64,000 bases of DNA from Tribonema minus (Eukaryota > Sar > Xanthophyceae > Tribonematales > Tribonemataceae): contig JAFCMP010000150.1 in the NCBI GenBank assembly GCA_017506865.1, forward strand, positions 62,001-126,000. Reading direction: 5' to 3'. The translations under genes were made by a program, and so were the position numbers. Shown here in pieces: positions 12,393 to 23,132 of the stretch. The notes beneath the pieces were generated by a model, which ran no database searches, was not told the DNA's origin, and was given only the letters and a program-made list of their open reading frames with translations. Position 1 is the first letter of the stretch. Each line of letters starts with the position of its first letter.

Positions 12393-13747
12393 GCGGCGAC
12401 GGCCGCGCCCGCCGCCCGCCGCCGCCGCTGTCGCGCACGACGGCGCGCGGCCGGCCGGTGCAGTGGCGCCGCTGCCGTGCTTGCGTGCGCGCGCGCGCTC
12501 TCGAGAAAAGGCACGTACGGCGGCAGCCGCGTACGTGCAGCAGCGGCGACGGAACGGGGGGGGGGGCTAGCCCGCACGCGGGCGTCTCATGGTGCACGCG
12601 CTCGGTGCAGTCTGTGTGTGAGTAGTGAGTTGTACTATCTGTTGTCGTCGTGGCCGCACCGAGGTTGCGATGCTCAGCAACCGTTCGTTGCGTAGACTGC
12701 CGAAGGGGGTGTTCGCCGCAAAACCGCAACCCCGAGCACTCGTGGCCGTGATATGTGTGTCGCAGCAATGATTGTTTTATTGGAAACTTGGGTTGACTTG
12801 CGTACTCCGTCCCCTCACACGCGGCCAAAGTCTGAGCCGCAAGTTCGAGCTCTCCCCCTGTCCCTGTTGCCAGCGTCAAGACACGATAGACGGGTGGTCC
12901 ATTGCCTGCAGATACATCTCAGAAGCCTCCTCTCTCCGGGTCATGTAGTTTGCTCATTGGCAGTAACCTACAGTGTGAATGGGAAACAATATGGCAGCGA
13001 CCGACACTGCGTCTTGTTTTGCCTCCAGCATATCGCGCTGAGTCATGTTGTCATGTCATGTGCAAAGCAAAGGCGACGTTTCCAATGGCAATGGCCGTGT
13101 TCCAAAACCTCTTGTCTGAGGCATGCCATCACGCATAGCCATGAAGCCTGCAGTAGTCACTGTAATGCATGCACTTGCAGCTGTGCTGCGGCCCTGGAGT
13201 GCTTTTGATCAATGTGAAGTGTTTTTATTCTGGGCTCTCTTAGTCTGACGACCACAACAAATCATTATGTACAACATGACAAGTGCTAATCTGCAGGCTG
13301 GTGCTCATGTATACATTTGATTTCACGCTGGTGCAGGGTCAGACCTGTAATCCTGGGCCACATTTTGAGCATAAATGCACGCAAAATTGCTCATGATCGA
13401 CATCCGCCTGCAGCATGTTTCATCCATATTGCTGATGATTTCCTGCCATGGGTTTGGACAGCATGCCATGCCTCTGACACCAGCTGCTGCTTCAACCAAA
13501 GTATACTCTGATAAAGAAAATACACATGCACATGCCAAAGGAGAACACACTGAAAAGACAAACACATGACGCGGCGGTGGTATAGTCTAACATCAATAAA
13601 ATGTGGTATTACTGGGTCGGCCTGCGATATATACCCCACTGTAATTGAGGGTGCTCCCATCACAGTAACGCCGAGCGAGGGAGTTTTAACTATACAGCAG
13701 CGGTGCGTGGGGGGCATGCTCCTCAAAAACCATCTCCAGAACAGCAC
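12393..13747. other. Intergenic region between two convergent genes
   Basis: Holds the 3' flanks of the carbonic anhydrase gene (+) and the light-harvesting gene (-). Reading frames are short and without recognisable motifs. A G homopolymer lies at about 12557-12566. I see no RNA gene, terminator or mobile element. Confidence 0.4.
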
Positions 13748-16276
13748 TCAGTTGAAGGGCACACCGTGGCCGGTGATGATAGATTGGTGGATCAGGCCGC
13801 TGATGGCCATCATGGCTGCGGGCAGGCGAGCACCAGGGGCAGCAATAGAGCGCACGCATGATAGTTAGTTTGCGTGATGGGCAAGGTCATGCACCAACAG
13901 CCGTTACGGTCACCATGTGAGGCTGTTGTGTATGAGAAGATCACAGCAAGGTCATCATACATGTCTAATGCCGTGATTGAATGCGCCTGGCCTACATGGT
14001 ATTTCACCTTCATACTCTGTGTGTGTACTTTGAAGCTACTTTGATGTGTTAGACTGTACGATGTGACCAACAAATGCGAGCCGATTCACAATGCAGATGA
14101 CGGCACCAGTCACAAGCGCCGGCATATGAGAGCGGCGACGGTACTCGTGCTGTACAGACAAACATGTGACGGTGGCTCCCACGTGCAGAACGGCATAAGC
14201 CCAAGCTCACACAGGCCATGTCTGTGCGTGTGCATTGCGGCTCACTCCGCCTGTGCAGTGCCCCCCAACCCCCGCCCCCCCGGCGCGCCACGTACGTTCC
14301 GGCGCACCGCCGCGTCCTGTGCGGCTCCTTTGCCTGTGTTAAGGCACCGGTGCCCGATGGCAGCGGGCCGCGTGCAACCGCAGCGCACGCTGCTGGCCTG
14401 GATGGGCCACATGGCATCACTGAATCGCAACCCACATGCAGAGAGGGTGGCTTTGACGCTGCTGAGCAGTGAACGTGTCTTGTAAGGTGCCTCCAGCATG
14501 CCTTGGTGCGCCGTTGCCATGTCAACTGGCAAAGAGTGATGTTTGGCGGTGAATGGAAGCGTCCAGGTGCCTGCCTGATTCAGACACCTGCGAGTCATAC
14601 ACCACCCGCGCGAATGAGCACAGGCCATTCTACACGTGGAGTCACCACTCACCGAGGCGGCCGTTCTTGATTTCAGACAGCTGGTACTGGGCGAGCTTGG
14701 CGGGGTCCTTGGACACGTTGAGGGGGTCAAAGCCAAAGTCTCCGGGTGTCTGGCCGTCTGCGTGCATGTCCATCATGGTCATCTTCCCCTTGTGGAACAC
14801 AGATTCGAGGAAGCCGCAGAAGGCAAAGATCTGCAGCATGGGCTGCGCGCCCACCATGTTCACCGCGTCCACGGGGTTGGATGCCTGGTATGCCTCTCCC
14901 GGGATGTGGATCAGCTGCACCGAGCAACAGAGGCAGCGTTGGTGGAATTCTGTTAGCCATGTGCCCCCTGCATTGTAGTGGGTGCCTAATCCTATACCCT
15001 GCTGCCGCTATGAGTGACTTCATGAACGCAGGAACCGCCCAGCTCATGACATCTACCACTTGCGCACCCTGTTCAGTGCATGAACAGGGTGCGCAAGTGG
15101 TAGATGTCATGAGCTGGGCGGTTCCTGCGTTCATGAAGTCACAGTGCATGCAGGTCATGAACTCTTATGTAGAGCGTGCTTGGGCGTTGAGGGCATGTCT
15201 TGCTGCGCTTCCAGATGCATCACTGGCTGTTTGTGCTGACTATTGCAAGAAAAGCATCAGCGCACTTGCTGTTGCTGAAAATCACTGCCTCATCGTCGAC
15301 TTGCGAGAACGACGCCTACGCCCAGCGCCGGGTCCGTTGTCCGTTGCAGGTGATGACATCAAACCGTTAGCTTTGGTCAGCCCAGCGCTCGTCCTCACCT
15401 CGCTCACGACAAAGCCGACCACGGCAAGCATGGCAATGCGGCCGTGCTTGAGCTCGCTCTCGCGCACGAAGGCCATGGGCAGAAGCTCCGACAGGCTGAA
15501 GGGGTCGAACTCAGCGTTGCCCACCCACCCGTCCAGCTGAAGCAGCAAAGCAGGAATTGCACACAGATCATCCACAACATGGTCAGCACTGCAAGCGACA
15601 GCATCATCGACTGCTGGGAGGCAGAAGAAGTCCATGAGAATTGGACTCATCGCTTTGGTGCTCGAGCATAGTAGTGTTCTTCGCGCCGCGCAATCGTAAG
15701 GCGCAGCACCACTGCTCCCGCCGCTTCCAGGCCTCGCCCCCACCACCAGCAGCATCCGATTTCCTCAGCAGCGCGCCATCCACAGAGCACAGCACACCGC
15801 TCATCCATCGCCACCTCGCCATCGCATCCCCCCCCACCCACCACCATCGCGTCGCCAGGCACACTAGCGGCAGACCGGACCTGCACCGCGCTGAAGAGCC
15901 TGCAGCAGCAAGCGCCCTCACCTGCTTGGGCTTGACCAGGAACGGCAAGCTCTTGGACATCTCGGCCTGCACACCCAACAAGACACAGCAAAGCAACATG
16001 AGCCAAGCCATCAGGAGTTTGCAGCGACGGTGCCTGCACTGCAGTGCTGATGATTACAACCTGGCAGGCATCAGCTGTCAGTGGACCAGCTAACGGCACT
16101 GCGTGACTGATTATGCGCGGCGCCGCACCATATCATCCATGCTATTATTGTGTGCATGTACACACCTGCATGGTCATGCCAGACGTGCGGGTCACGGCAC
16201 GCGCCGCCAGGGGCGCGCCCGTGAAGGCCAGCGCCCCGGAAGCACCCACACACGCCAAGCAAGCCACAGCCTTCAT
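13748..16276 (-). CDS. Fucoxanthin-chlorophyll a/c type light-harvesting protein
   Basis: Thylakoid antenna protein that binds chlorophylls and carotenoids and passes energy to the photosystems. Five exons (16166-16276, 15922-15966, 15399-15536, 14653-14914, 13748-13815) join in phase to 207 residues, a normal length for the family. The first 37 residues are a bipartite plastid-targeting leader with the Ala-Phe cleavage motif (GALAFTG) typical of complex red plastids. Three membrane helices are visible. Helix A carries ELKHGRIAM (Glu80 and Arg85), helix B lies near 118-140, and helix C carries EIKNGRLAMM (Glu179 and Arg184). The Glu/Arg pairs in helices A and C are the known chlorophyll-binding and cross-locking residues. 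The gene is divergent from ATG8, 231 bp away. The third intron contains a perfect 62-bp inverted repeat. Confidence 0.95.
15014..15142. repeat. Perfect inverted repeat, 62-bp arms and 5-bp loop
   Basis: Bases 15014-15075 are the exact reverse complement of 15081-15142, with the spacer gtgca between them. Pairing stops abruptly at both outer ends. It lies in the intron between the third and fourth exons of the light-harvesting gene. The transcript would form a 62-bp uninterrupted hairpin. It could be a foldback element, a small-RNA precursor, or an assembly artefact. Confidence 0.97.
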
Positions 16277-16507
16277 GTTGCTTGGTGTTGTCGGGGTCAG
16301 GATAGCGCTGTGCGATCAAGCTGAAAAGCTGGGCAAAGGGGGGCTCGATGATCGAGTTCAAGGGGGAGGGGTTACTCGAACTTTGACTCGTTTGCCAGCG
16401 GTAGGTACACCGCAGAAGAACCCAGGAACTCTCCTCAGGAGATAAGACAAGGCAGCTCGCGACGCGGTGGCGAGTGAGAGTTCAGCGGAGGGGAGCGTGG
16501 CGCAGTC
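16277..16507. promoter_or_regulatory. Shared divergent promoter of the antenna gene and ATG8
   Basis: The 231 bp between the two divergent start codons must contain both 5' untranslated regions and core promoters. It holds variants of the element seen at other gene starts: gagttcaag at 16354-16362 and cgaactttgac at 16377-16387. I see no convincing TATA box. Confidence 0.55.
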
Positions 16508-17478
16508 ATGAACAGCACGTCGTCCTTCAAGCAGGAGCACCCGTTTGGTAAGTCCTCTTCAACACTGTTCCGCTGCTGCAATGTCAACAGTAATTCAATT
16601 ATTCACACGACACAACGCTGCGTGCTCTCGCGTGCGGTGGCTATATTGCAGAGAAGCGGAAGGCCGAGGCAGAGCGTATCAGGGCCAAGTACCCCGACAG
16701 AATCCCGGTGAGCCCTCTGAGAGATGACTTGATGAGACCGGCACACACACGTGTGATTACTTTGTGCTTGAGCCTAACACAATGCACCGACTGCCTGCTC
16801 TGTGACACCCCAGGTGATATGCGAGAAGGCAGACAAGAGCGACATACCAGATATTGACAAGAAGAAGTATCTGGTGAGTCGTCTTACAGTTTGGACCGTT
16901 TTGCCGCGTGCTCTGATCTGGTTTTGCTGATCCAGGCGCCACCGGACACTCACCTTCTTTTTTGCTCTTCATGCTGGTGCTGTTGCTGCAGGTGCCGGCT
17001 GACTTGACGGTGGGACAATTCATATATGTGATCCGCAAGCGCGTAAAGCTGGACCCTGACAAGGCTATCTTCATCTTCGTGAACGACACGATACCGCAGA
17101 CAAGGTGAGCGACGCTTGCTTTGCGGCAATCTCAGGCATGCCATCACGCGGTGGCAAGATCAAAGGCCACGAAGAAACCCGCTTGTTGCTGGTAGCAATC
17201 AAATGTTCTTCACAGAAGTGCACAGGGCGCAGGCGCTTGGGGGTTGCAACGGCTGGACTGCGGCGCGCAGTAAGCAGTCCAGTCTGCTGTATCTTCGTTG
17301 TGTGTGGGCGCAGCTCTGGCTGAAGTGTCTTGTTCTGATGGTGATCTCTTATATTTGTGAGCTGTGCCGCCGTGTTCCCTTACTCTGCAGCGCGCTCATG
17401 AGCCAGATATACGCAGACAAGGCCGACGAGGACATGTTCCTCTATGTCAAGTACTCGTCCGAGGGCACCTTCGGGTGA
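16508..17478 (+). CDS. ATG8: Autophagy ubiquitin-like protein ATG8
   Basis: Ubiquitin-like protein that is conjugated to phosphatidylethanolamine on the growing autophagosome and recruits cargo receptors. In organisms with complex plastids a copy can also act at the plastid membrane. Five exons (16508-16547, 16652-16707, 16814-16873, 16992-17104, 17391-17478) join in phase to 118 residues, a normal length. The sequence follows the family from start to end: the [14 protein letters not shown] helix, [28 protein letters not shown], the IFIFVNDT strand, and [17 protein letters not shown] at the end. The protein stops directly after the glycine that is normally exposed by ATG4, so the lipid-accepting Gly118 is already terminal. 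The start ATG is the first one in frame with the family N-terminus. It shares a short divergent promoter with the antenna gene. Confidence 0.96.
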
Positions 17479-18994
17479 GCAGAGACACGGTGCAAGCAAG
17501 GAGCGAGCGGTGCGCCTGGTCCCGCATATCTGCGGGAAAAGCATTGCAGGTCAGTTAGTAACCTAGTACAGCCAGAACATGGAAGCCAAAGTCTTCGTTC
17601 CAGACGAGATTTTGGGGTGCTGGTGAGATTTCCATATTCAGTAGCCATGAGACCTGAGCAGTTGACGTCAAGTCTAGCATGATAGACTCATGTCACAGTC
17701 TGGGCTGTCCTAGAGTTCAGCTTACAGTCGCGAATTCACGAGGAGCAGAGGCGCAAGGTGCACACCAACATGACCGCACTGCATGCAACTGGAGTAACCG
17801 TTCACCTGTGCACAGACATGACCGCATCGCACCGCATGTGGAGGCCCTGCTTGCATCATAGCTTGTCGTTGCATGCCGCCGGGCTGGATTTGCATGCAAC
17901 GAGCCGAGGGGATCCATGTGCAACGCAGGCGTTGTGCGCCAGTAGGAGCTGATGCTCAGCAACCCCTCGCTCATCTGCCAGTTGCCTGCCTCTTCCGCTC
18001 GCCAGTGTGCCCGACTGCCGCCTGTGCTCATTTGACCCCACACAGCGCTGCCTTTGTTCTCTTTTGCCCCCTCTTGTGCAGATTTGCGCCAGGTCCTTCC
18101 TCCAGGTCCCCTGACTCATTCCTCCAGGGATGTGTGTACATACCATTGAGGATAAGGGTGCCATACGCATAGCAACTCTGCAGGGCGGCCCCGCTTGGCG
18201 GCTTTTCCGCGCTTGAGAGAGGAAACACGCCCCTGCACGGGCCAGGCTGGCTCACTGTCCATAGGGCTCTCTGCATCCTGCCAGTCGCAGTAGACTGTAT
18301 GTCATATTCAATGCGTCGACACCATAAATGAGCACCTGTTCACACGATACTTTTGACTGGCAGGGGGGATCTGTATCTGTGTTTCCTTGTGTCAGCGTGT
18401 GCGCTCGCCGTGCTCTGAGAATGACGAGGTTTGTGGGGCGCTGCCATGTGTGTGCTGCAAGCACCTGCGCTAGATGTGCTCATTACTGATATGCCATGTG
18501 ATAGTCAGACTGAGGACAGCACTCACCAATGACACCAACACTCCTGCAGAATGGTCACCAATGACGTACAGCTTACGGCAAGGCATATATGCAGCGATCG
18601 ACAACAGTTTCAATGGTCATGGTGAGCATGCTGGTCGAGCTGAGTGTGCACTGGATCAGCACAGCAGAGGATGGCAGTGTTGCGTGCAAATTCTTGCTTG
18701 GAATGGTTGCACATGCCCAGCACTTGCATACTCCGAGTATGTAGCAATGAGACAGCTGACATGAAAAAATCCATGAGTACGTCATTGCAACACAGTTTGC
18801 GTTTGGTTGACAGGTGCGCCTGTCGGTCCCGAGATCACTTCTGGAAGATCTTCTGCCCTGCGCCCCGCCCCGCAATCCGCCCCCGCGACTCGCCTGCCGT
18901 TGCGCTCCCTTTCGCCCCTGGTGGGCAGTTGCAGATTGAGTTTGCCTGCAGCAGCAGCTGTGTGCGGCGAAGACCGGCAAGACAGGGCATCAAT
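17479..18994. other. Intergenic region, no gene recognised
   Basis: About 1.5 kb downstream of ATG8. Only short frames without family motifs are present on both strands. No repeat, RNA gene or mobile element was recognised. Confidence 0.35.
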
Positions 18995-20050
18995 ATGCAC
19001 CTGCTAGTTCCTTTACTTGCTGCGATTGGCCTGCTGGCGGCCACAACACAGGCCAATCGACAGGTTAGTGACTCCAAAAGCATTATGCACGCAGCCTCTC
19101 TCTCTCACAGCTCGAGGTCGATGGCCAGCTTGCAAACAGAGGGCGCATGTGCAGACCGAGAACGCCACCTCGCAGACGTCCTGCTGGTCTCAGTACCGCC
19201 TGTGGGCCAACAGTTGATTTGGAGGCTGTGGGGGTGTGTGCACTCAACTCGATCGCCGATACTTCGAGGTCACTGTGGAAAGCCCAGGCAGCTGGTTCAT
19301 ACAGTGCTGACAGCGCTTCATTGCAGAGGGCCTTTGCGTATCACAGACCAAGTACATGCCGTACCTGACATCGTCAACATGCCTTGTCGTCGCTGTCAGG
19401 CTGCATTCGGTGCATCGCCATCCAGCATCGCGCTGCAGCAAGAGAGGTTCACTCGGCAGCAGGACAGAGATCCGCAGGGTCCGGCAGATGTCTGCGGCGA
19501 CTCGCCAGGCCAGCAGCGCCGATGGCCGCAGCAGCTGCTGCACGATCACCCGCCGTGGTGGGTGCTCTTCTTCGAGCCGCAGCCAGAGCCCGCAGCCTCC
19601 GCAGCAGCCACCGCAACAGCGGAAGCGGGCTGCCCTGAACCAGCAGCCGCGGAAGCCCTCACAGCTCCTACCGCGCAACAAGTTCTGAATCTCGAGGAAG
19701 AACGCCACCAGGCAGTCCCCCCCAAGGTGCCGCTGGCGCTCGTGCTTCTGTCACTGTGGCTGCGGGACGCCGCAGTCGCCCAGGCGGCACGCGCATGGGG
19801 ACAGCGCTTCACGCTGTGCGCGTGGCGCGACGCGCGAGCGCTGCTGCTGCTGCGTGCGCACGCGCTGGACGCGGTGGCGCAGGTGCGGCGGCGCCTGCGG
19901 CCGCAGCGCAAGCGGCGCAGCGGGTCGGCAGAGATGAGACTCGTTCCAGTGGCGGCGGCGGCCGCGGCCGTGCCGGCAGCGGCCGTGCTGGCAGCGCCGG
20001 CAGCGAGTGGCCTAGGCGCGCCTGCGGAGGTTCCCGGCGTGCAGCGGTGA
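18995..20050 (+). CDS. Possible secreted protein, gene structure unresolved
   Basis: From the ATG at 18995 there is a clear signal-peptide-like start: about 20 residues, hydrophobic core, Ala-Thr-Thr-Gln-Ala end. The same frame stays open to the TAG-type stop at 20050, which would give 351 residues if unspliced. However, a good donor follows residue 23 (cag/gttagtg) and a strong acceptor with a CT-rich tract ends at about 19110, so the true exon structure is probably different. The downstream part is Ala- and Gln-rich, with an amphipathic Leu/Arg-rich segment near its end. No family is recognised. The leader is the most reliable part; the rest may be chance coding in GC-rich DNA. Confidence 0.3.
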   Translation: MHLLVPLLAAIGLLAATTQANRQVSDSKSIMHAASLSHSSRSMASLQTEGACADRERHLADVLLVSVPPVGQQLIWRLWGCVHSTRSPILRGHCGKPRQLVHTVLTALHCRGPLRITDQVHAVPDIVNMPCRRCQAAFGASPSSIALQQERFTRQQDRDPQGPADVCGDSPGQQRRWPQQLLHDHPPWWVLFFEPQPEPAASAAATATAEAGCPEPAAAEALTAPTAQQVLNLEEERHQAVPPKVPLALVLLSLWLRDAAVAQAARAWGQRFTLCAWRDARALLLLRAHALDAVAQVRRRLRPQRKRRSGSAEMRLVPVAAAAAAVPAAAVLAAPAASGLGAPAEVPGVQR

Positions 20051-23000
20051 CGGCGGCGCCGTCAGCGGCGGAGCACGGACATGCGCTGGCGCAGTGGTGA
20101 CGGCACTGCAAGGCGCTGCACCATCGGGCGCTGTTGGGCCCTGCGTGCACAGCAGATCGCGTCAGGCGCGCGCGCAGCAGCTGCGAACCTTCAGCAGCCT
20201 CGGCGCGTGCGAGGAGCAGTGTGCTGAGCAGTGGACAGCTAAGCATATGCAGCACTGCTCAACTCTATCAAATGAGCGGCGGGAAGCAGACGACGTGAGT
20301 TCTCCTGCTGGACACGCGTCTTGGAGGGGCAGGCCCGTCCCGATCGGCTGACGGCAGTTTCACGCTCTTTTCTGCTGCCATGCGCTGCCGCCGTGGCGCA
20401 TGCGCACCGCTCCACGCATATCGCGCAGCAGCGGCAGCAGCTGCCGATGCAGGAGGACCCGGCCTGGCGGCGGCGGCGGCGGCGGCGCAGGCGCAGGCGA
20501 TGCTGCACGCGCATCCGTGCTCCGCCTGCATGAGTGCGTGCAGAAGGCCGCACACGCTCGCCGCGGCCACCCTCTTCGTAAGCAGACGCGTACAGGCGCT
20601 CGCAGCAGCAGCTGCCGCCGCTGAAGCGGGCTGGACGCGCCGGCTGTACCCGTATACCTGCCCATCCCGCAGCAGAGGCCAACTGCTCCGCCGCGCGTGC
20701 CCGATCCGACGCGGCAGCACGAAGCCCGGAAGCCAGCGCTGCGGGCGCCTTCCGCAGGGAGCGCACAGCAGCAGCAGCAGCAGCGGCGCCAGCAGCAGCA
20801 GCAGCACCGGCCAGCGCGCCGGCGCGGCGCGCAGGCAGCCGCAAGCGGGAGGCGCGCGGAAGCTTGTGATGCAGCGGTGTAGGCGGCGGCATGGCCCTTG
20901 CGGCGGCGTGCACTTGTTTGACGGACGCGGATACAGAGCTTGACCTTGTGCTCACAATCTGAGGGGCGGGCGGCTGGCGGGCGGCCGGGGCGGGGGGGGG
21001 CGTCTAGCAGGCCTGACTGCCTCAGAGGACACGGTGATGGCGGCGAACGGCGGTCGCTGATGCTCATCGGGGACCGGGGAGGCAGGTGGAGGGGGGTCAG
21101 CGCACTGCGTGCGCGGTGGCCAGGCGTTCACGACGATGATGTGCGGTAGGAAGGCGCGCGAGTCTTGGCACCCCGCCTGCACAACAAGACGGGCCTGAAT
21201 CTAAGTGTCTGCACATGGCGCGCATGTGCAGCGGTGGCCCAACTCATAATCAAAATGGCCCTCAATGATTGATTGTTCCGCCGCATGCGCTCGTGGTGCG
21301 ACAGCCCTGCTCCTTCAAGTGGCATGCGGCATTGTCGTAGCTGATGCCAGTGCTCTGCGCGTATGAGGTTCGAGGCTTGACACCGCGGCTTGCTTAGCCT
21401 CATTCAAATCAGGGTGGCAGCACAAGCTCGGCGGCGGTGGCCACCCCAGCAAGGCGAGCATCGTTTGCTGTGTGCTCATGTCGCGGCTCAAGCCGGCTGC
21501 TTCGCGTGGGCCCAGCCGTTGTGGCCACGGGTCGACAGAGTACCCGACACTCATCATACCTATGAGTGCAGCGCTCACAATACGTCACAGCATGGATGTT
21601 TGTGTATGGCACAGGCGTGCTGCGGATATGCGCGTGGCTGTCGCATACCCTTCGTGAGTTGTGGCCATTCACGTACTGTAGCTCGACACAAGTAGCATGT
21701 ACGCCCAACATGCCTCTGACTTCGGATGAGACGTGTCCCACGCCATCGACGCTCGCAATGCCATGCCTCCAGCGCAGCGACAGGCGACTTTGGCAAAGGT
21801 TCTGCACTACTTCCACAGGCTTGATTACAGCATGTCCGGTGGGTCGCCTGCAGCGTGCAGCTGCTGACAAAAGTGACCACTCATTGTCAATGCTGAGTCA
21901 TTGATAACGAGCTGTGGCTGTCGTTGTTTGTGAGCGCTCCTGGAGCTTGCCTCTGTGGCATGATGTCAGTGCCACCATGTGCCACTTGAGCCGCGCGACA
22001 AGCGCGCGCATTGCTCAACAATGCCGCTGGTGTCAGGGACACTATGCAAATGCGTGGACATGGCAATGCCATCTGAGGTCTGCTGTGCAGCTGCGCAGAG
22101 TCTCAAGATGCTGCTACATGGCGAGGTCGTGGGTGCAAAGAACAACGTCCGTTGCGATTGATCTTCCGCATAACACAGCGACCCCCTGTCAAGGGCGTCA
22201 GAGGCAATTAGTCAACAAGTACCTCCAGGGGGCACTGACAATGCACGGAGGCACGAGGCGCATGTCAGTATCGCCACTGCAGAGCTTTGCGGACGCACTG
22301 CGGATGAAGTCGTATTGCCCGCCTGAACACTGAACATGAGCAAGGCGGCACCCGCCTGTAGGAAAATACATGCATCTGCAGCAAATGGATGACATGACAC
22401 ATGCTGTCACAGCAGAATAAAACTGATGCAGTCATGCGTTGTGGTCATGACGCAATAGCACAACAGAAGGTCAATATGATTGATTGCAGGTGCCTTTGGC
22501 GCGCGCTCAATTTGGCAAACTGCGCCTTACTACGCAAGGACACTACATTCTACATTTTACATACTACATTCTAGTTCACCCCCGGCCTCGTAAATCACAT
22601 CAGCCAACCATCAGCATAATACATATCACTGTAATGCCCCCCCCTGTCCGGCTCGTCATCATGGAAAGCTTCCTGTGCAATATGAATGGTCACGCCTACC
22701 TAAGCTACCCACAGCCAGCGCAGGCCACCCTCTGGTCGCATATGCATACATGTGGCTAGTGGGGACTAGGCGAGTCCGCGTACTGTACTCTTTAGTGCTG
22801 CGCGCTGTGCGACGCCGGGCATGGCACCTTGTGCCGACGCCCTGTGGACAAGCGAGCCGCCCCCGCACCTCCATTCCACCCCCCTGCCCCAAGTAAACAC
22901 TTGACCACACACAAACCGACTCTCCGTTGCGCTAGCCGCATCCAACTTCGACTTACACTGCAAACTGTAAGTGCTGCGCCGTGCAGCCCCCCCAAACCCC

Positions 23001-23132
23001 CCTTCCACCACCATGACAGTTGTCGCGCCCCCCCCCTTGCCAGCGTACTCGACTACAGGCCGGCCTCACATTATAAGGCCGTCAGCAAGGCGGCAGTCGC
23101 GCTGCCCCCCCCCCCACACGCTGCGGCACGCC
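20051..23132. other. GC-rich low-complexity DNA and unassigned intergenic region
   Basis: The first kilobase contains trinucleotide repeats, including (GGC)n at about 20465-20487 and (CAG/GCA)n runs at about 20763-20806. These create long but low-complexity Ala, Arg and Ser frames on both strands. From about 21000 to 23132 composition is more balanced, but I see no coding motif. The right end holds the 3' flank of the first MACPF/jacalin-like gene and several C runs near 22985-23120. Confidence 0.35.
20763..20806. repeat. CAG trinucleotide repeat
   Basis: Two blocks of agc/cag units of about 18 and 17 bases are separated by cggcgc. The same type of repeat occurs near the left end of the window. 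It is a simple microsatellite, and I see no supported gene around it. Confidence 0.85.

Noticed and set aside
13592..13600. aataaaat as a polyadenylation signal on the plus strand
   Set aside because: No plus-strand gene ends nearby; the adjacent gene is on the minus strand.
20239..20955. Long Ala/Arg-rich frames on both strands
   Set aside because: Trinucleotide repeats and high GC remove stops in all frames; no motif or splice pattern supports a gene.
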